Shown here in pieces: positions 47,415-55,687 of a stretch of DNA of 64,000 nucleotides. The translations under genes and the position numbers were made by a program. Where the stretch lies: positions 1-64,000 of the forward strand of contig CAYMNK010000006.1 in NCBI GenBank assembly GCA_964391805.1, in the 5' to 3' direction. The notes beneath the pieces were generated by a model. The model saw only the letters and a list, made by a program, of their open reading frames with translations. It did not search any database and was not told the origin of the DNA. The DNA comes from RUG14300 sp964391805 (GTDB lineage Bacteria; Bacillota; Clostridia; Christensenellales; CAG-1252). Numbering within the stretch: position 1 is the stretch's first letter; every line of letters begins with the position of its first letter.

Positions 47415-48467
47415 CTAATCGAACAAATCAGTTTCATCCGAATCATCGTTCACTTCATTGTTCTTATCTTCGTCGTAATCTTCGTCGTCAATGTCTTTGG
47501 AATCCCTATCATCAAAGAAGTCGTCCCAATCGTCGCTAAACTCGTCGTCGGGTTCAATAAAATCTTCACCGCCATGTGAGTCACGATAGTCACAATAAGC
47601 ATTGACTTCTTTGATCTCTTTGATGCTTCTAACAACCCCGACAATGGGCACGATCAGGAAGAAAAGGAAAAACACTATTATGAACAATAGCGATGCATAG
47701 TCGGGATTCATTATGGTTTTAGTTGCATCGTCGAAGGACTTAGCAATCGCCATTCCGTTAGTATAATTATCACTTTTTAAATACTTTTGCATGCTGTACT
47801 GAAAATCATTAAAAGCATCGTCGTCTACTATGTCTAAAGCGTCGGTCCCGGTGCAATCTATCCACATCCAAAAATCGAGATTTCCCGAATCCCACGATTC
47901 GGTATAAAGTATCATAAAGTGCCCTTCGTCATAAAAGGTTTCAAGATAGAGGTCATACGCATACTGTTCAAGAACCTCTTCGGTTATCTTATTACCGTAT
48001 TCAACCGGTAAGGCAACTGCTTCAAAAGCGTACAGATACGGTTCTACACCGGTTTTTTCATAGAAAGCCTCCATGGATTCTTTAATCGCAGATTCTTCCT
48101 CTTTTGTAAACAAATTATTGGTATCGCTAATATATTCACCGCTATATAAACATTTGGATTCTTCCAATTTATGAGGTATTACGGCGAATACCATGCATAC
48201 GCATAACGCTATTGCAAACAAGCTGAAGAGTGCCGACGGAATTATCGTATTCCAAATATTCCGCTTAATCGGCGTACCCTTATAGTAAAAATGCCGTCTA
48301 CAACCTAATGAATTAATGTAGAAGAATCTTCTCGAACCCGGAAACGGTTTTGTATTCGAATATCGCGGTCCTTTATATCCACCCGAACTTCCGCCGTGTG
48401 AACCACCGCTGTGGAAACTACCGCTTCCGCCACCGCCACTATGTCCACCACCTCTCGATACAGGCAT
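47415..48467 (-). CDS. TPM-domain membrane protein with Gly/Ser-rich N-terminus, 350 aa
   Basis: Residues 1-35 are Gly/Ser/His-rich (RGGGHSGGGGSGSFHSGG). A membrane helix covers about residues 72-95. Residues of about 108-245 look like a TPM (YgcG/Psb32-like) domain, with YISDTNNLFTKEEESAI at its start. A second helix lies at about 255-280, followed by a strongly acidic Asp-rich tail. The usual C-terminal glycine-rich end of TPM proteins is here at the N-terminus instead. Function in the family is unclear; photosystem and respiratory chaperone roles are reported for relatives. The ATG follows AAGGAG by 9 nt. It stands alone with its own promoter, operator-like palindrome and terminator. Confidence 0.82.
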   Translation of the reverse strand: MPVSRGGGHSGGGGSGSFHSGGSHGGSSGGYKGPRYSNTKPFPGSRRFFYINSLGCRRHFYYKGTPIKRNIWNTIIPSALFSLFAIALCVCMVFAVIPHKLEESKCLYSGEYISDTNNLFTKEEESAIKESMEAFYEKTGVEPYLYAFEAVALPVEYGNKITEEVLEQYAYDLYLETFYDEGHFMILYTESWDSGNLDFWMWIDCTGTDALDIVDDDAFNDFQYSMQKYLKSDNYTNGMAIAKSFDDATKTIMNPDYASLLFIIVFFLFFLIVPIVGVVRSIKEIKEVNAYCDYRDSHGGEDFIEPDDEFSDDWDDFFDDRDSKDIDDEDYDEDKNNEVNDDSDETDLFD

Positions 48468-48479
48468 AATTGTTTCTCC

Positions 48480-48533
48480 TTATAATCAATTTGATTATAA
48501 ATATATTATAGCACTTCAATATAAAATTGTAAA
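48480..48533 (-). promoter_or_regulatory. Promoter and 21-bp palindrome before the TPM gene
   Basis: TTTACA (48528-48533), 17-bp spacer and TATAAT (48505-48510) on the minus strand form the promoter. A perfect palindrome with 10-bp arms and one central base (48480-48500) covers the expected transcription start, as an operator would. Confidence 0.7.
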
Positions 48534-48590
48534 CAAACCATGAATTTGGATTACGAAATTAATATGGAATTAATTCGCTTTAAAAAATAA

Positions 48591-48768
48591 GGATTTTAGA
48601 TACCGACGCGTTGCGTCGCCCTACGGGTTCGACTACGCTTACGCTCCGCTCAGTATGACATCGATGGTACAGTACTGCTCATTCTTCCGCTCAGTATGAT
48701 AGGACGGAAAACGATATGACGGCGGACGAATTCAGTGCTTAGTATGACTAATGGGCGGGCGATACTAA
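48591..48768 (+). repeat. Dispersed intergenic repeat (copy D)
   Basis: It begins TTTTAGATACCGACGC with a CGACGC/GCGTCG hairpin. GGGTTCGACTACG, GCTCAGTATGACATCG, a diverged GCTCAGTATGATAGGACGG and GGCGGACGAATTC follow. It fills most of the gap between two minus-strand genes. No other feature is seen there. Confidence 0.8.
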
Positions 48769-48772
48769 TCGC

Positions 48773-50740
48773 TTATTTATAGCGAATCGTTTTACTTAGT
48801 TCGGGTTGCTCTACATTAGATGCAACTACAATATCAAATACCGTGTCATATACAACCCATTTATTGTCGGCAACTGAATAGTATTCGAAAGCATGACGAT
48901 CGAGATGTACTCTGATTCTTTGAGTTTCTCCTGCCTTGATGAATACCTTTGTAAATCCTTTAAGTTCCAATGCCGGACGATACACCTTAGAAACCGTCTC
49001 TGAAACATAAACTTGTGGAACTTCGTAACCGTCAACATCACTCACATTGGTCACATCAAAAGAAACGTCAAAACCGTCACCATTGGGGACGACCTCGAGA
49101 TTTTCATATTCGAATTCGGAATAGCTTAATCCGTATCCAAACGGGAACAACACGGGCTCGGCTTCGCCAAAGGTGGAGAAATAACGATAACCGACATTCA
49201 AGCCTTCTTCATATTTCATAACGGTGGAATCGCGATATGCTTTTTCGGCAGGTACATCTGAGAGAGATAATGGGAATGTTTCGCTGATTCTTCCGCTTGG
49301 GTTGACCTTACCCGAAAAAATTTCCGCAAGTGCCTTGTGATTATATTGTCCGCTGTAACCTACCCAGATTACTGCATCGACAAGATCGATCCATTCGCTC
49401 ATATCGATAGCTGCACCTGCATATACGGCAACAACCAACTTTTTGGCAACTCTTGAAAAATCCATGATAGCAATCTCTTCTTCGCGCGAAAGTCTAATCT
49501 TTTGACGATCAGTACCTTCATACTCACAACTGTTGGGATCACCAACCGCAAAAACGGTTACGTCCGCCAATGCAGAACGCTTAAGTGCTTCAGGCATATT
49601 ACCTACATGACATTGGTGTCCATTGCTTTCCCATATCGATTCGTACCACTCGGCATTAAATCCCTCAGATTTAAGTGCAACATCCAATGGTTGGAAAGGA
49701 ACCTCGGGGGTAACCTCGGACGAACCACCGCCATAGTAATATCTAAATGAAGGCGCACCCGTAACAAAGACACTCTGCTTCTTGTCTAAAGGCAACACAT
49801 CTTCGTTTTTAAGTAATACCATACCTTCCCGAGCGATTTCCAAAGCAATTGCTCTACGCTCTTCTTTGGATAAATCAATTTTTCTGAGTTTACTCTCTGC
49901 CTCGAGTTTTTCGGCAAAATCAACGACCTCTTGAGCACACTTATTGAGTGCGACCTCGTCGAGATCGCCTTTACGAGCATATTCGAGAAGCTCTTTTTGG
50001 AGATACTCTTCGAAAGGCATTGTCAATGCAAGACCTTGCTCAACGCTGGCTTTGGCATCCTTAACGGCGCCCCAATCCGATATAACTAAACCGTCAAAGC
50101 CGAATTCGTCGCGCAAAACATCAAACAATTTACCGTTTTCGGACATTCTTCTACCGTTAACAAGATTATATGCGCACATTACACTCCAAGGCTTGGCTTG
50201 AGCGGCAATGCGGAATACTTCAAGGTATATTTCCCTCAAGGTACGTTCGTCAACTTCCATGCTTGCCCAAAGACGGCTGAATTCGCTGTTATTACAGCAA
50301 TAATGTTTCATACACGTACCTACATGTTTTTCTTGGACACCCTCGATATATGCCTTACCCAACATACCTGCTAAGTATGGATCCTCGGAATAATATTCGA
50401 AATTTCTTCCGTTGGTTGGTAAGCGTTTAATATTTAGGCCGGGTCCCAAAATTACGTCAACACCGAATTCGATCGCTTCGTTTGCAATTGCGTTACCCAT
50501 TTTCTTGGTAAGCGGTAAATTCCAAGTGTTAGCCATGATTTGAGATGAAGGAAATGCAATAGCAGGCAAAGGATGCGAATCGTTTCGATTGGTCACATCG
50601 AAAGTGCGCATACCTACGGTTGCATCCGATACTTTAAATTTGTATATTTGTCCGTCAATGTCATAGTTAGACCAAACATCAACACCCATGGTTAGGCGTA
50701 CTCGTTGGTCAATTGGCAATTTTGATACGTCGATTTTCAT
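48773..50740 (-). CDS. Glycoside hydrolase family 3 (beta-glucosidase-like), 655 aa
   Basis: GH3 enzymes release terminal beta-linked sugars with a covalent intermediate. The nucleophile is Asp222 in GLVISDWGAV. Substrate residues are seen in NGRNFEYYSEDP and KHYCCNN. The acid/base candidate lies in CEYEGTDR (about residue 411). Domains run as TIM barrel, alpha/beta sandwich, then a fibronectin-III-like end (about 575-655). There is no signal peptide, so it acts in the cytoplasm on imported oligosaccharides. It is shorter than the 806-residue paralogue at 57740. It has its own promoter and operator-like repeat upstream. Exact sugar specificity cannot be read from sequence. Confidence 0.93.
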   Translation of the reverse strand: MKIDVSKLPIDQRVRLTMGVDVWSNYDIDGQIYKFKVSDATVGMRTFDVTNRNDSHPLPAIAFPSSQIMANTWNLPLTKKMGNAIANEAIEFGVDVILGPGLNIKRLPTNGRNFEYYSEDPYLAGMLGKAYIEGVQEKHVGTCMKHYCCNNSEFSRLWASMEVDERTLREIYLEVFRIAAQAKPWSVMCAYNLVNGRRMSENGKLFDVLRDEFGFDGLVISDWGAVKDAKASVEQGLALTMPFEEYLQKELLEYARKGDLDEVALNKCAQEVVDFAEKLEAESKLRKIDLSKEERRAIALEIAREGMVLLKNEDVLPLDKKQSVFVTGAPSFRYYYGGGSSEVTPEVPFQPLDVALKSEGFNAEWYESIWESNGHQCHVGNMPEALKRSALADVTVFAVGDPNSCEYEGTDRQKIRLSREEEIAIMDFSRVAKKLVVAVYAGAAIDMSEWIDLVDAVIWVGYSGQYNHKALAEIFSGKVNPSGRISETFPLSLSDVPAEKAYRDSTVMKYEEGLNVGYRYFSTFGEAEPVLFPFGYGLSYSEFEYENLEVVPNGDGFDVSFDVTNVSDVDGYEVPQVYVSETVSKVYRPALELKGFTKVFIKAGETQRIRVHLDRHAFEYYSVADNKWVVYDTVFDIVVASNVEQPELSKTIRYK

Positions 50741-50769
50741 AAATTGTTCTCCTTAAAAAAGTAAGTTAA

Positions 50770-50833
50770 TGCGAACCACATTTTATATTAATTCGCACAA
50801 TAATATTCTACATAATAAAAAAGCAAGTGTCAA
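50770..50833 (-). promoter_or_regulatory. Promoter and operator-like repeat of the GH3 gene
   Basis: TTGACA (50828-50833), a 17-bp spacer and TAGAAT (50805-50810) are a near-consensus promoter. TGCGAA (50770-50775) and TTCGCA (50792-50797) form an inverted repeat downstream of the -10 box, a place where a sugar-responsive repressor could bind. Confidence 0.65.
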
Positions 50834-50935
50834 TAGCGTTGTTAAAAAATGTCAGAAAAATCCATATAAAATGGTTTAGTGATAGCATAATAATCAAATA
50901 CTTATATCGACAGCAAAAGCAAGATTGATTTCGAC

Positions 50936-50982
50936 AAAAAAATGGGATGTTCATTCCATAGGTTTTTGAACATCCCCTTTTA
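50936..50982 (-). terminator. Terminator of the lysine transporter operon
   Basis: GGGATGTTCA and TGAACATCCC form a 10-bp stem with a loop of about 13 nt, followed by seven T residues on the minus strand. Confidence 0.88.
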
Positions 50983-51004
50983 TGTAGTTATTATGCACAA
51001 TGCA

Positions 51005-51784
51005 TTATTTGTTATCTGACGATAAAACACGCTTGAGAAACTCTTTGGTTCTCTCTTCTTTTGGATTTGTGAATATGACGTCAGGGGTGTCATCCTCAAC
51101 AATTACGCCTTGGTCCATAAACAATACTCTTGAAGCAACATCCTTCGCAAATCCCATTTCGTGAGTTACTACAAGCATGGTCAAGCCCGAACCTGCAAGT
51201 TCTCTCATTATATCCAAAACTTCGCCGACCATCTCGGGATCCAATGCAGAAGTAGGTTCGTCGAAAAGAAGTACTTCGGGTTGCATAGCCAAAGCACGAG
51301 CAATGGCAACTCTTTGTTTTTGTCCGCCCGATAATTGATGCGGTTTAGCATTGACATATTCGCTCATACCGACCATTTCCAAATATTTGAGCGCATTATC
51401 TTCCGCCTCTTGCTTGGATTTTTGAAGGACTTTGGTTTGTCCTATTATGCAGTTTTTGAGAACCGACATATTGTTAAACAAATTGAAGGACTGGAATACC
51501 ATACCGACTTTGGTGCGGAATAATGCACGATCATGGATTGTTTCGATATTCTCACCACGGTACGATATAGAACCTGTAGTTATGTCTTCAAACTTGTTGA
51601 TACAGCGTAAAAGGGTGGATTTACCGCTACCCGACGAGCCGATTATACAAATAACCTCTCCCGAACTAACCTTGAAATCGATATCGTTCAAAACTTCGTG
51701 GTCACCGAAGACCTTGCCTACATGCTCGACCTCTATAACATATTCGCCGTTAGATATTACATCGTTGTTAATATTGTCGTTCAT
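51005..51784 (-). CDS. Amino acid (probably lysine) ABC transporter ATPase, 259 aa
   Basis: Walker A GSSGSGKST, signature LSGGQKQRVAIARAL, Walker B VLLFDEPTSALD and switch histidine VVTHE are all seen. These, with CINKFEDITTGSI, place it in the GlnQ/HisP polar amino acid group. It powers import through the permease encoded 2 nt upstream. The lysine riboswitch ahead of the operon points to lysine, or a close analogue, as substrate. It ends the operon before a strong terminator. Confidence 0.93.
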   Translation of the reverse strand: MNDNINNDVISNGEYVIEVEHVGKVFGDHEVLNDIDFKVSSGEVICIIGSSGSGKSTLLRCINKFEDITTGSISYRGENIETIHDRALFRTKVGMVFQSFNLFNNMSVLKNCIIGQTKVLQKSKQEAEDNALKYLEMVGMSEYVNAKPHQLSGGQKQRVAIARALAMQPEVLLFDEPTSALDPEMVGEVLDIMRELAGSGLTMLVVTHEMGFAKDVASRVLFMDQGVIVEDDTPDVIFTNPKEERTKEFLKRVLSSDNK

Positions 51785-51786
51785 AA

Positions 51787-52569
51787 TTACTCCTTATTGA
51801 CCTCGTCAATGATGGCTATGGACTCGGCATCCATATTGCCCGAACCTTTGATAACATAATTCTTACTGCCTGCAAGTTTACGCTCTACCAAAAGCAAGAT
51901 TCTACTGATACCGAAGGTCAAAATAAAGTAGATAATTGCAGCAAATAAGTACGTACCGAAATACAAATAATTATTTGTAGCTATATCCTTAGTTACAAAG
52001 AATAACTCGGCAAATCCGATAACATTCAATACGGATGTATCCTTGATGTTGATAATGAATTCGTTAGCAACGGACGGTAGAATATTGCGCATAACCTGAG
52101 GTATAACGACATATACCATGGCTTGAAAATGGTTCATTCCGATAGCCTCGGCTCCTTCGAATTGTCCTTTATCTATAGAGATGATACCGCCCCTTACTAT
52201 CTCCGCCATATACGCACCGGTATTGATGCTGACGATAAATAGTGCGGACACGGTTACGTCTAACGTATCGCCACCCGAAAGAATAGCATAACCCCAATAG
52301 ATAACCATAGCTTGAACCATCATCGGAGTACCTCTGAATACTTCGACGTATGCACTGATAATAAAATCTATTATCTTCTTAAATACCTTGCCAACCTTAT
52401 TGTGAGGATTAACGGGATATGTACGAATAACGCCTACTATTAAACCAATCAAAAGACCCATGATAGTACCGACTATCGATACGAGTAACGTTAGTCCGAT
52501 ACCCTTGAGGACCTGTTTAATATAAAAATCGCTCGAGAAAATCCCTTTTACTACTTCAATAAATTGCAT
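51787..52569 (-). CDS. Amino acid (probably lysine) ABC transporter permease, 260 aa
   Basis: Five or so membrane helices are present, the first at about residues 22-48 (GIGLTLLVSIVGTIMGLLIG). The EAA loop that docks the ATPase is EAIGMNHFQAMVYVVIPQVM (about residues 160-180). This is the HisM/GlnP family and probably works as a homodimer, since no second permease gene is present. It lies 4 nt after the binding-protein gene and 2 nt before the ATPase gene, so the three are co-translated. Confidence 0.93.
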   Translation of the reverse strand: MQFIEVVKGIFSSDFYIKQVLKGIGLTLLVSIVGTIMGLLIGLIVGVIRTYPVNPHNKVGKVFKKIIDFIISAYVEVFRGTPMMVQAMVIYWGYAILSGGDTLDVTVSALFIVSINTGAYMAEIVRGGIISIDKGQFEGAEAIGMNHFQAMVYVVIPQVMRNILPSVANEFIINIKDTSVLNVIGFAELFFVTKDIATNNYLYFGTYLFAAIIYFILTFGISRILLLVERKLAGSKNYVIKGSGNMDAESIAIIDEVNKE

Positions 52570-52573
52570 TGTA

Positions 52574-53419
52574 CTATCCTACGTATTTTGTACTTAATTC
52601 GGTTGCTTCTTCCATTAATTGTAATCTTTCTTCGGCAGAAATACCTGCTAAAACTTGGTTTATAGCATCCTTATAACTGCTTCCCTTCTTAAGACCGATA
52701 GCAATAGCTGTATCTGCATCAGTTGCGCTGAAGCCGGTAGTATTGTTCTTGAGAGGGATATAGGTGAAATCGCTGTTTGCAGCACAGTCAGCCTTTGCAC
52801 CCGGTTCTTCTGCAATATAACCGTCGATAGCCTTACTCTTAAGTGCGTTGATCATAAGGGGGAAAGTGTCCATAGATGTTTGTACAGAGATTCCGTAATT
52901 GGGACCTTGTTCCTTAAGTGCATCCTCATGGAATGTACCTTGTTGAGCAACCAACTTAGCGCCGTTAAAATCGCTAAGGCTATTAGCAGAAGCAAAATTT
53001 CCATCCTTACGAACTACGATAACGAGGTTACCATTATAATAAACGTCCGAAAAATCGATGGCTTGCATTCTCTCAGCTGTAGGAGACATACCGGCAATGA
53101 TGAAGTCCAAAGCACCAGATGTAACTGCGGGAATCAAAGCATTAAATTCATATTTATATACTTTCAATTCCTTACCGAGAGCTTCGGCAACCTTTTTAGC
53201 GATCATTATATCATAGCCACCTGCATAGCCGTCGTTATTTGCAATTTGAACTGCACCATCAGCATCGGTGGATTGCGTCCAGTTATAAGGAGCATATCCG
53301 CATTCCAAACCTACGGTGATATAATCTTTTTCGCCCTCGTTATTATTACATGCGGTAAAGCAACATACAACGGATAATACGAGAGTCAAAATTAATACGA
53401 TAGAAACTAATTTTTTCAT
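52574..53419 (-). CDS. Amino acid (probably lysine) ABC transporter binding lipoprotein, 281 aa
   Basis: The start at 53419 has AGAGGA 8 nt upstream and opens a lipoprotein signal peptide with lipobox FTAC (Cys near residue 24). A longer reading from 53527 would begin inside the riboswitch and is rejected. The mature part is a family 3 solute-binding protein, with VGLECGYAPYNW, GGYDIMIAKKVAEALGKEL, DFIIAGMSPTAERMQAIDFSDVYY and LVAQQGTFHE motifs. It captures the amino acid outside the membrane and delivers it to the permease. It is the first gene after the lysine riboswitch. Confidence 0.93.
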   Translation of the reverse strand: MKKLVSIVLILTLVLSVVCCFTACNNNEGEKDYITVGLECGYAPYNWTQSTDADGAVQIANNDGYAGGYDIMIAKKVAEALGKELKVYKYEFNALIPAVTSGALDFIIAGMSPTAERMQAIDFSDVYYNGNLVIVVRKDGNFASANSLSDFNGAKLVAQQGTFHEDALKEQGPNYGISVQTSMDTFPLMINALKSKAIDGYIAEEPGAKADCAANSDFTYIPLKNNTTGFSATDADTAIAIGLKKGSSYKDAINQVLAGISAEERLQLMEEATELSTKYVG

Positions 53420-53460
53420 TTTTAAATCCTCTGTAATTAATATTTCTAATCGATATGGCA

Positions 53461-53498
53461 ATAAAAAACCGTGATTCGAGCGTATCAAATCACGGTCA
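53461..53498 (-). terminator. Riboswitch-linked intrinsic terminator
   Basis: CCGTGATT and AATCACGG form the stem (53469-53476 with 53488-53495) and a T-run follows on the minus strand. It sits 18 nt past the lysine aptamer and before the first gene, as expected for transcription attenuation when lysine is bound. Confidence 0.85.
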
Positions 53499-53514
53499 AA
53501 AAACCATAACTTAA

Positions 53515-53674
53515 GATAGCACTCCACATTTTTAAATGCGACAGTCTAAGGCATATTCTACCTTAACCCAGCAAGGCGAGCTTTGACATACTCGACAAGC
53601 TTCGGCGACCTCTCCTTTCGGCTAACCGCAATCGTCAAAACGGATAGCGTACTGATATCGGACGCGCCTCTATC
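53515..53674 (-). ncRNA. Lysine riboswitch (L box) aptamer
   Basis: On the minus strand the P1 stem is GATAG (53670-53674) with CTATC (53515-53519). Conserved parts appear in order: AGAGGCGCG, a stretch with ATCAGTA, GGAGAGGTCGCCGAAGC, GCTGGG, ACTGTCGC and ATGTGGAGTGCTATC. These match the lysine riboswitch consensus. A terminator follows, so lysine binding should stop transcription of the transporter genes. It is the best evidence that the importer carries lysine. Confidence 0.93.
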
Positions 53675-53687
53675 ATTAGATGTTAGT

Positions 53688-53716
53688 ATTGTAACAGCAT
53701 TAAATTGAATAGTCAA
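53688..53716 (-). promoter_or_regulatory. Promoter of the lysine transporter operon
   Basis: TTGACT (53711-53716), a 17-bp spacer and TACAAT (53688-53693) on the minus strand lie just before the riboswitch. Confidence 0.75.
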
Positions 53717-53789
53717 CCTTTTTAGGTATGTTTGTCAAAAAAATATTCTCGAAAAATATTCTCGAAAAGTATTCGCATGTGTTTTATAG

Positions 53790-53865
53790 AATAAGATACC
53801 GACGCTTTGCGTCGCTGCTACGCAGTTCGACTTCGGTCTATCGACCTACGCTCAGTATGACATAA
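53790..53865 (+). repeat. Dispersed intergenic repeat (copy E)
   Basis: AAGATACCGACGC with a GACGC/GCGTC hairpin, then GCTACGCAGTTCGACTTCGG and CGCTCAGTATGACATAAAT. It is a short copy with only the core. Confidence 0.8.
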
Positions 53866-53945
53866 ATATTTATCCGCAATTTTGCAGAGCATAACATCAT
53901 TTACATCAGCGTTTCCATCCAAGAATTGATGGGACTTTGATGTAA

Positions 53946-53982
53946 CGAAAAAGCCTTGACGGTTCCGCCAAGGCTTTTTCAT
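53946..53982 (-). terminator. Terminator after the ferredoxin gene
   Basis: AAAAAGCCTTG and CAAGGCTTTTT pair around a loop of about 10 nt. The A/T flanks make it usable in both directions. Confidence 0.85.
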
Positions 53983-54012
53983 TAATCGGTTAGACCGAAA
54001 AATTAATCAAAA

Positions 54013-54183
54013 CTATTGCTCGTTGATAGCGCCAACGGGACATACGGATTCGCAAACACCGCAGTCGATGCATTCGTTAGGATCGATAACGTATTTATCG
54101 GAACCTTCGCTGATAGCGCCAACGGGGCAGTTCTCTTTACAAGTACCGCACATAACACAGTCAGAATTAATAACTCTTGCCAT
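54013..54183 (-). CDS. 2[4Fe-4S] ferredoxin, 56 aa
   Basis: A tiny electron carrier of the clostridial type. Two cluster motifs are present, CVMCGTCKENCP (from residue 9) and CIDCGVCESVCP (from residue 38). The two halves are repeated, each ending PVGAI. Length of 56 residues is normal for this family. AAAGGAG lies 9 nt before the ATG and a promoter stands at 54214-54242. It is a single-gene unit with its own terminator. Such ferredoxins serve hydrogenases, pyruvate:ferredoxin oxidoreductase and other anaerobic enzymes, which fits an anaerobic host. Confidence 0.95.
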   Translation of the reverse strand: MARVINSDCVMCGTCKENCPVGAISEGSDKYVIDPNECIDCGVCESVCPVGAINEQ

Positions 54184-54213
54184 AACATTACACTCCTTTA
54201 ATAGTATACGATT

Positions 54214-54242
54214 ATTATATCATACGGATTAGAAATATACAA
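54214..54242 (-). promoter_or_regulatory. Promoter of the ferredoxin gene
   Basis: TTGTAT (54237-54242), a 17-bp spacer and TATAAT (54214-54219) on the minus strand. Confidence 0.7.
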
Positions 54243-54321
54243 ATACTTTTAACTATTTTATCCAAATGAATTTATATTTTTTGAAGAAGCGTTGCTTCCT
54301 TTTATACAAAGTGTCGTTTGG

Positions 54322-55587
54322 CTACGCTTCCTCTTCTTCTTTTGGAAGCACGTCGAGTCTTACTTCCATTATACGACGCCTCGAAACCTTATTGACGGTA
54401 AGTTTGAGGTTTTCATACTCTACCGAGGCACCCTCTCTGGGCATTCTACCGCTTAGTTCGTTGATCAATCCGCCTATGGTGGTTGCGTCAAAGTCATCGG
54501 TATCTATATCGAATAAGTCATGTAGAATATCTATTTCAGCATCACCGCGCAAAGAATATTGGGTATCGGATACCTTTATGTAATTTTCTTCCAACTCGTC
54601 CGTTTCGTCCCAAATTTCGCCAACCAACTCTTCGAGAATATCCTCGAGCGTTACAATACCTTGGGTACCTCCGAATTCGTCGGTAACTACTGCGATATGA
54701 ACTTTATTCTTTTGTAAAAGTTTCAACAATTCGCTTATTTTGATAGATTCGACCGTATAGACTGGCGGTTTCATAATTTCGCGAATATTTCTATCGGTGT
54801 TGAAGATTTCGCTATAGAAATCCTTTTCGTGGATTACACCTATGATATTATCCACCGTTCCTTCGTATATCGGTATACGAGAAAAGCCGGACTCTGCAAT
54901 CATTTCGGCTAATTCTTTAGAAGATATCGTAATCGGAGCAGCTATTACGTCTACTCTCGGAGTAAGGATTTCGCCCGCAGTACAGTCGATAAATTCGATT
55001 GCCGAACGGATGAGTTGTCCTTCCTCTTCCTTGATACCGCCGACGCTTTCTGCCTCGTCTACGATGGTTAATATCTCGTTTTCGGTGAATCCGTTATTTT
55101 CTTTGGATTTGAAGACCTTACCGAGTCCCTTTTTGATAGCGCTGAAGAAAGCGCAGAAGGGGGTGAATATCGTCATCAATAAACTGACAAATGGAGCTAC
55201 TGCCATTGAAAACGATTCGGGAAATTCCTTAGCAATATTTTTAGGAACGACCTCACCGAAAATCAATACGACTATCGTCGAAACAATGGTTGAAACGGTT
55301 GCCGCGGCATCGCTTCCAATATTACCTGCCAATGCAGTCACGAATACAAGGGTGGAAATTGTTGACAGCGTTATATTGACGATGTTATTACCGATAAGAA
55401 CTGCGGATAGCATCTTATCGTATTTTTCGATTATTTTTTCAACTCTTTTCGCTTTTTTGTCGCCATCAGATGCAAGCGTTTTGATTTTGACTCTGTTCAC
55501 CGACGTAAAAGCGGTTTCCGAAGCCGAGAAAAAGGCTGAAAACATTAGGCACACGACCATTATAGTGATATTAAGCGCATAGTTCAT
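54322..55587 (-). CDS. CNNM/CorC (HlyC) family membrane protein, 421 aa
   Basis: Three parts are seen. The DUF21/CNNM membrane domain (about residues 1-170) has SAFFSASETAFTSVNRVKIKTLA and PKNIAKEFPE. A CBS pair (about 190-310) has ILTPRVDVIAAP and GFSRIPIYEGTVDNIIGVIHEKDF. A CorC/HlyC domain (about 330-415) has ELVGEIWDETDE and TIGGLINELSGRMPREG. The family takes part in magnesium or cobalt efflux and was first called hemolysin. ATG 55587 follows GAGGAGGT by 5 nt; a longer reading lacks a site. A 30-codon ORF overlaps this start, so translation may be coupled. Confidence 0.93.
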   Translation of the reverse strand: MNYALNITIMVVCLMFSAFFSASETAFTSVNRVKIKTLASDGDKKAKRVEKIIEKYDKMLSAVLIGNNIVNITLSTISTLVFVTALAGNIGSDAAATVSTIVSTIVVLIFGEVVPKNIAKEFPESFSMAVAPFVSLLMTIFTPFCAFFSAIKKGLGKVFKSKENNGFTENEILTIVDEAESVGGIKEEEGQLIRSAIEFIDCTAGEILTPRVDVIAAPITISSKELAEMIAESGFSRIPIYEGTVDNIIGVIHEKDFYSEIFNTDRNIREIMKPPVYTVESIKISELLKLLQKNKVHIAVVTDEFGGTQGIVTLEDILEELVGEIWDETDELEENYIKVSDTQYSLRGDAEIDILHDLFDIDTDDFDATTIGGLINELSGRMPREGASVEYENLKLTVNKVSRRRIMEVRLDVLPKEEEEA

Positions 55588-55663
55588 GTTGTACCTCCTC
55601 AAATGCGCTCAATGAGTAATAACAGTGTGTGTTACTGTAAGGGTCTGAAGTTTCTTCGTGCAT
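55571..55663 (-). CDS. Possible 30-residue leader peptide overlapping the CNNM start
   Basis: ATG 55663 follows GAGAGGA by about 9 nt and opens a 30-codon frame that stops at 55571, 14 nt inside the next gene. The peptide is acidic, rich in Ser, Tyr and His, with two cysteines, and matches no family known to me. Codon-level evidence of selection is lacking, so a chance ORF is possible. The good ribosome binding site and overlap with the transporter start suggest translational coupling or a sensing leader. Confidence 0.4.
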   Translation of the reverse strand: MHEETSDPYSNTHCYYSLSAFEEVQHELCA

Positions 55664-55687
55664 TTTTTTAAATCCTCTCAATTATTT

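Noticed and set aside
53420..53527. N-terminal extension of the lysine-binding lipoprotein
   Set aside because: It would overlap the riboswitch terminator and aptamer and places 36 residues before a normal signal peptide.
54003..54188. Overlapping 61-codon minus-strand and plus-strand frames at the ferredoxin
   Set aside because: The true frame (54013-54183, minus) has both Cys motifs and a ribosome binding site; the others are shadows.
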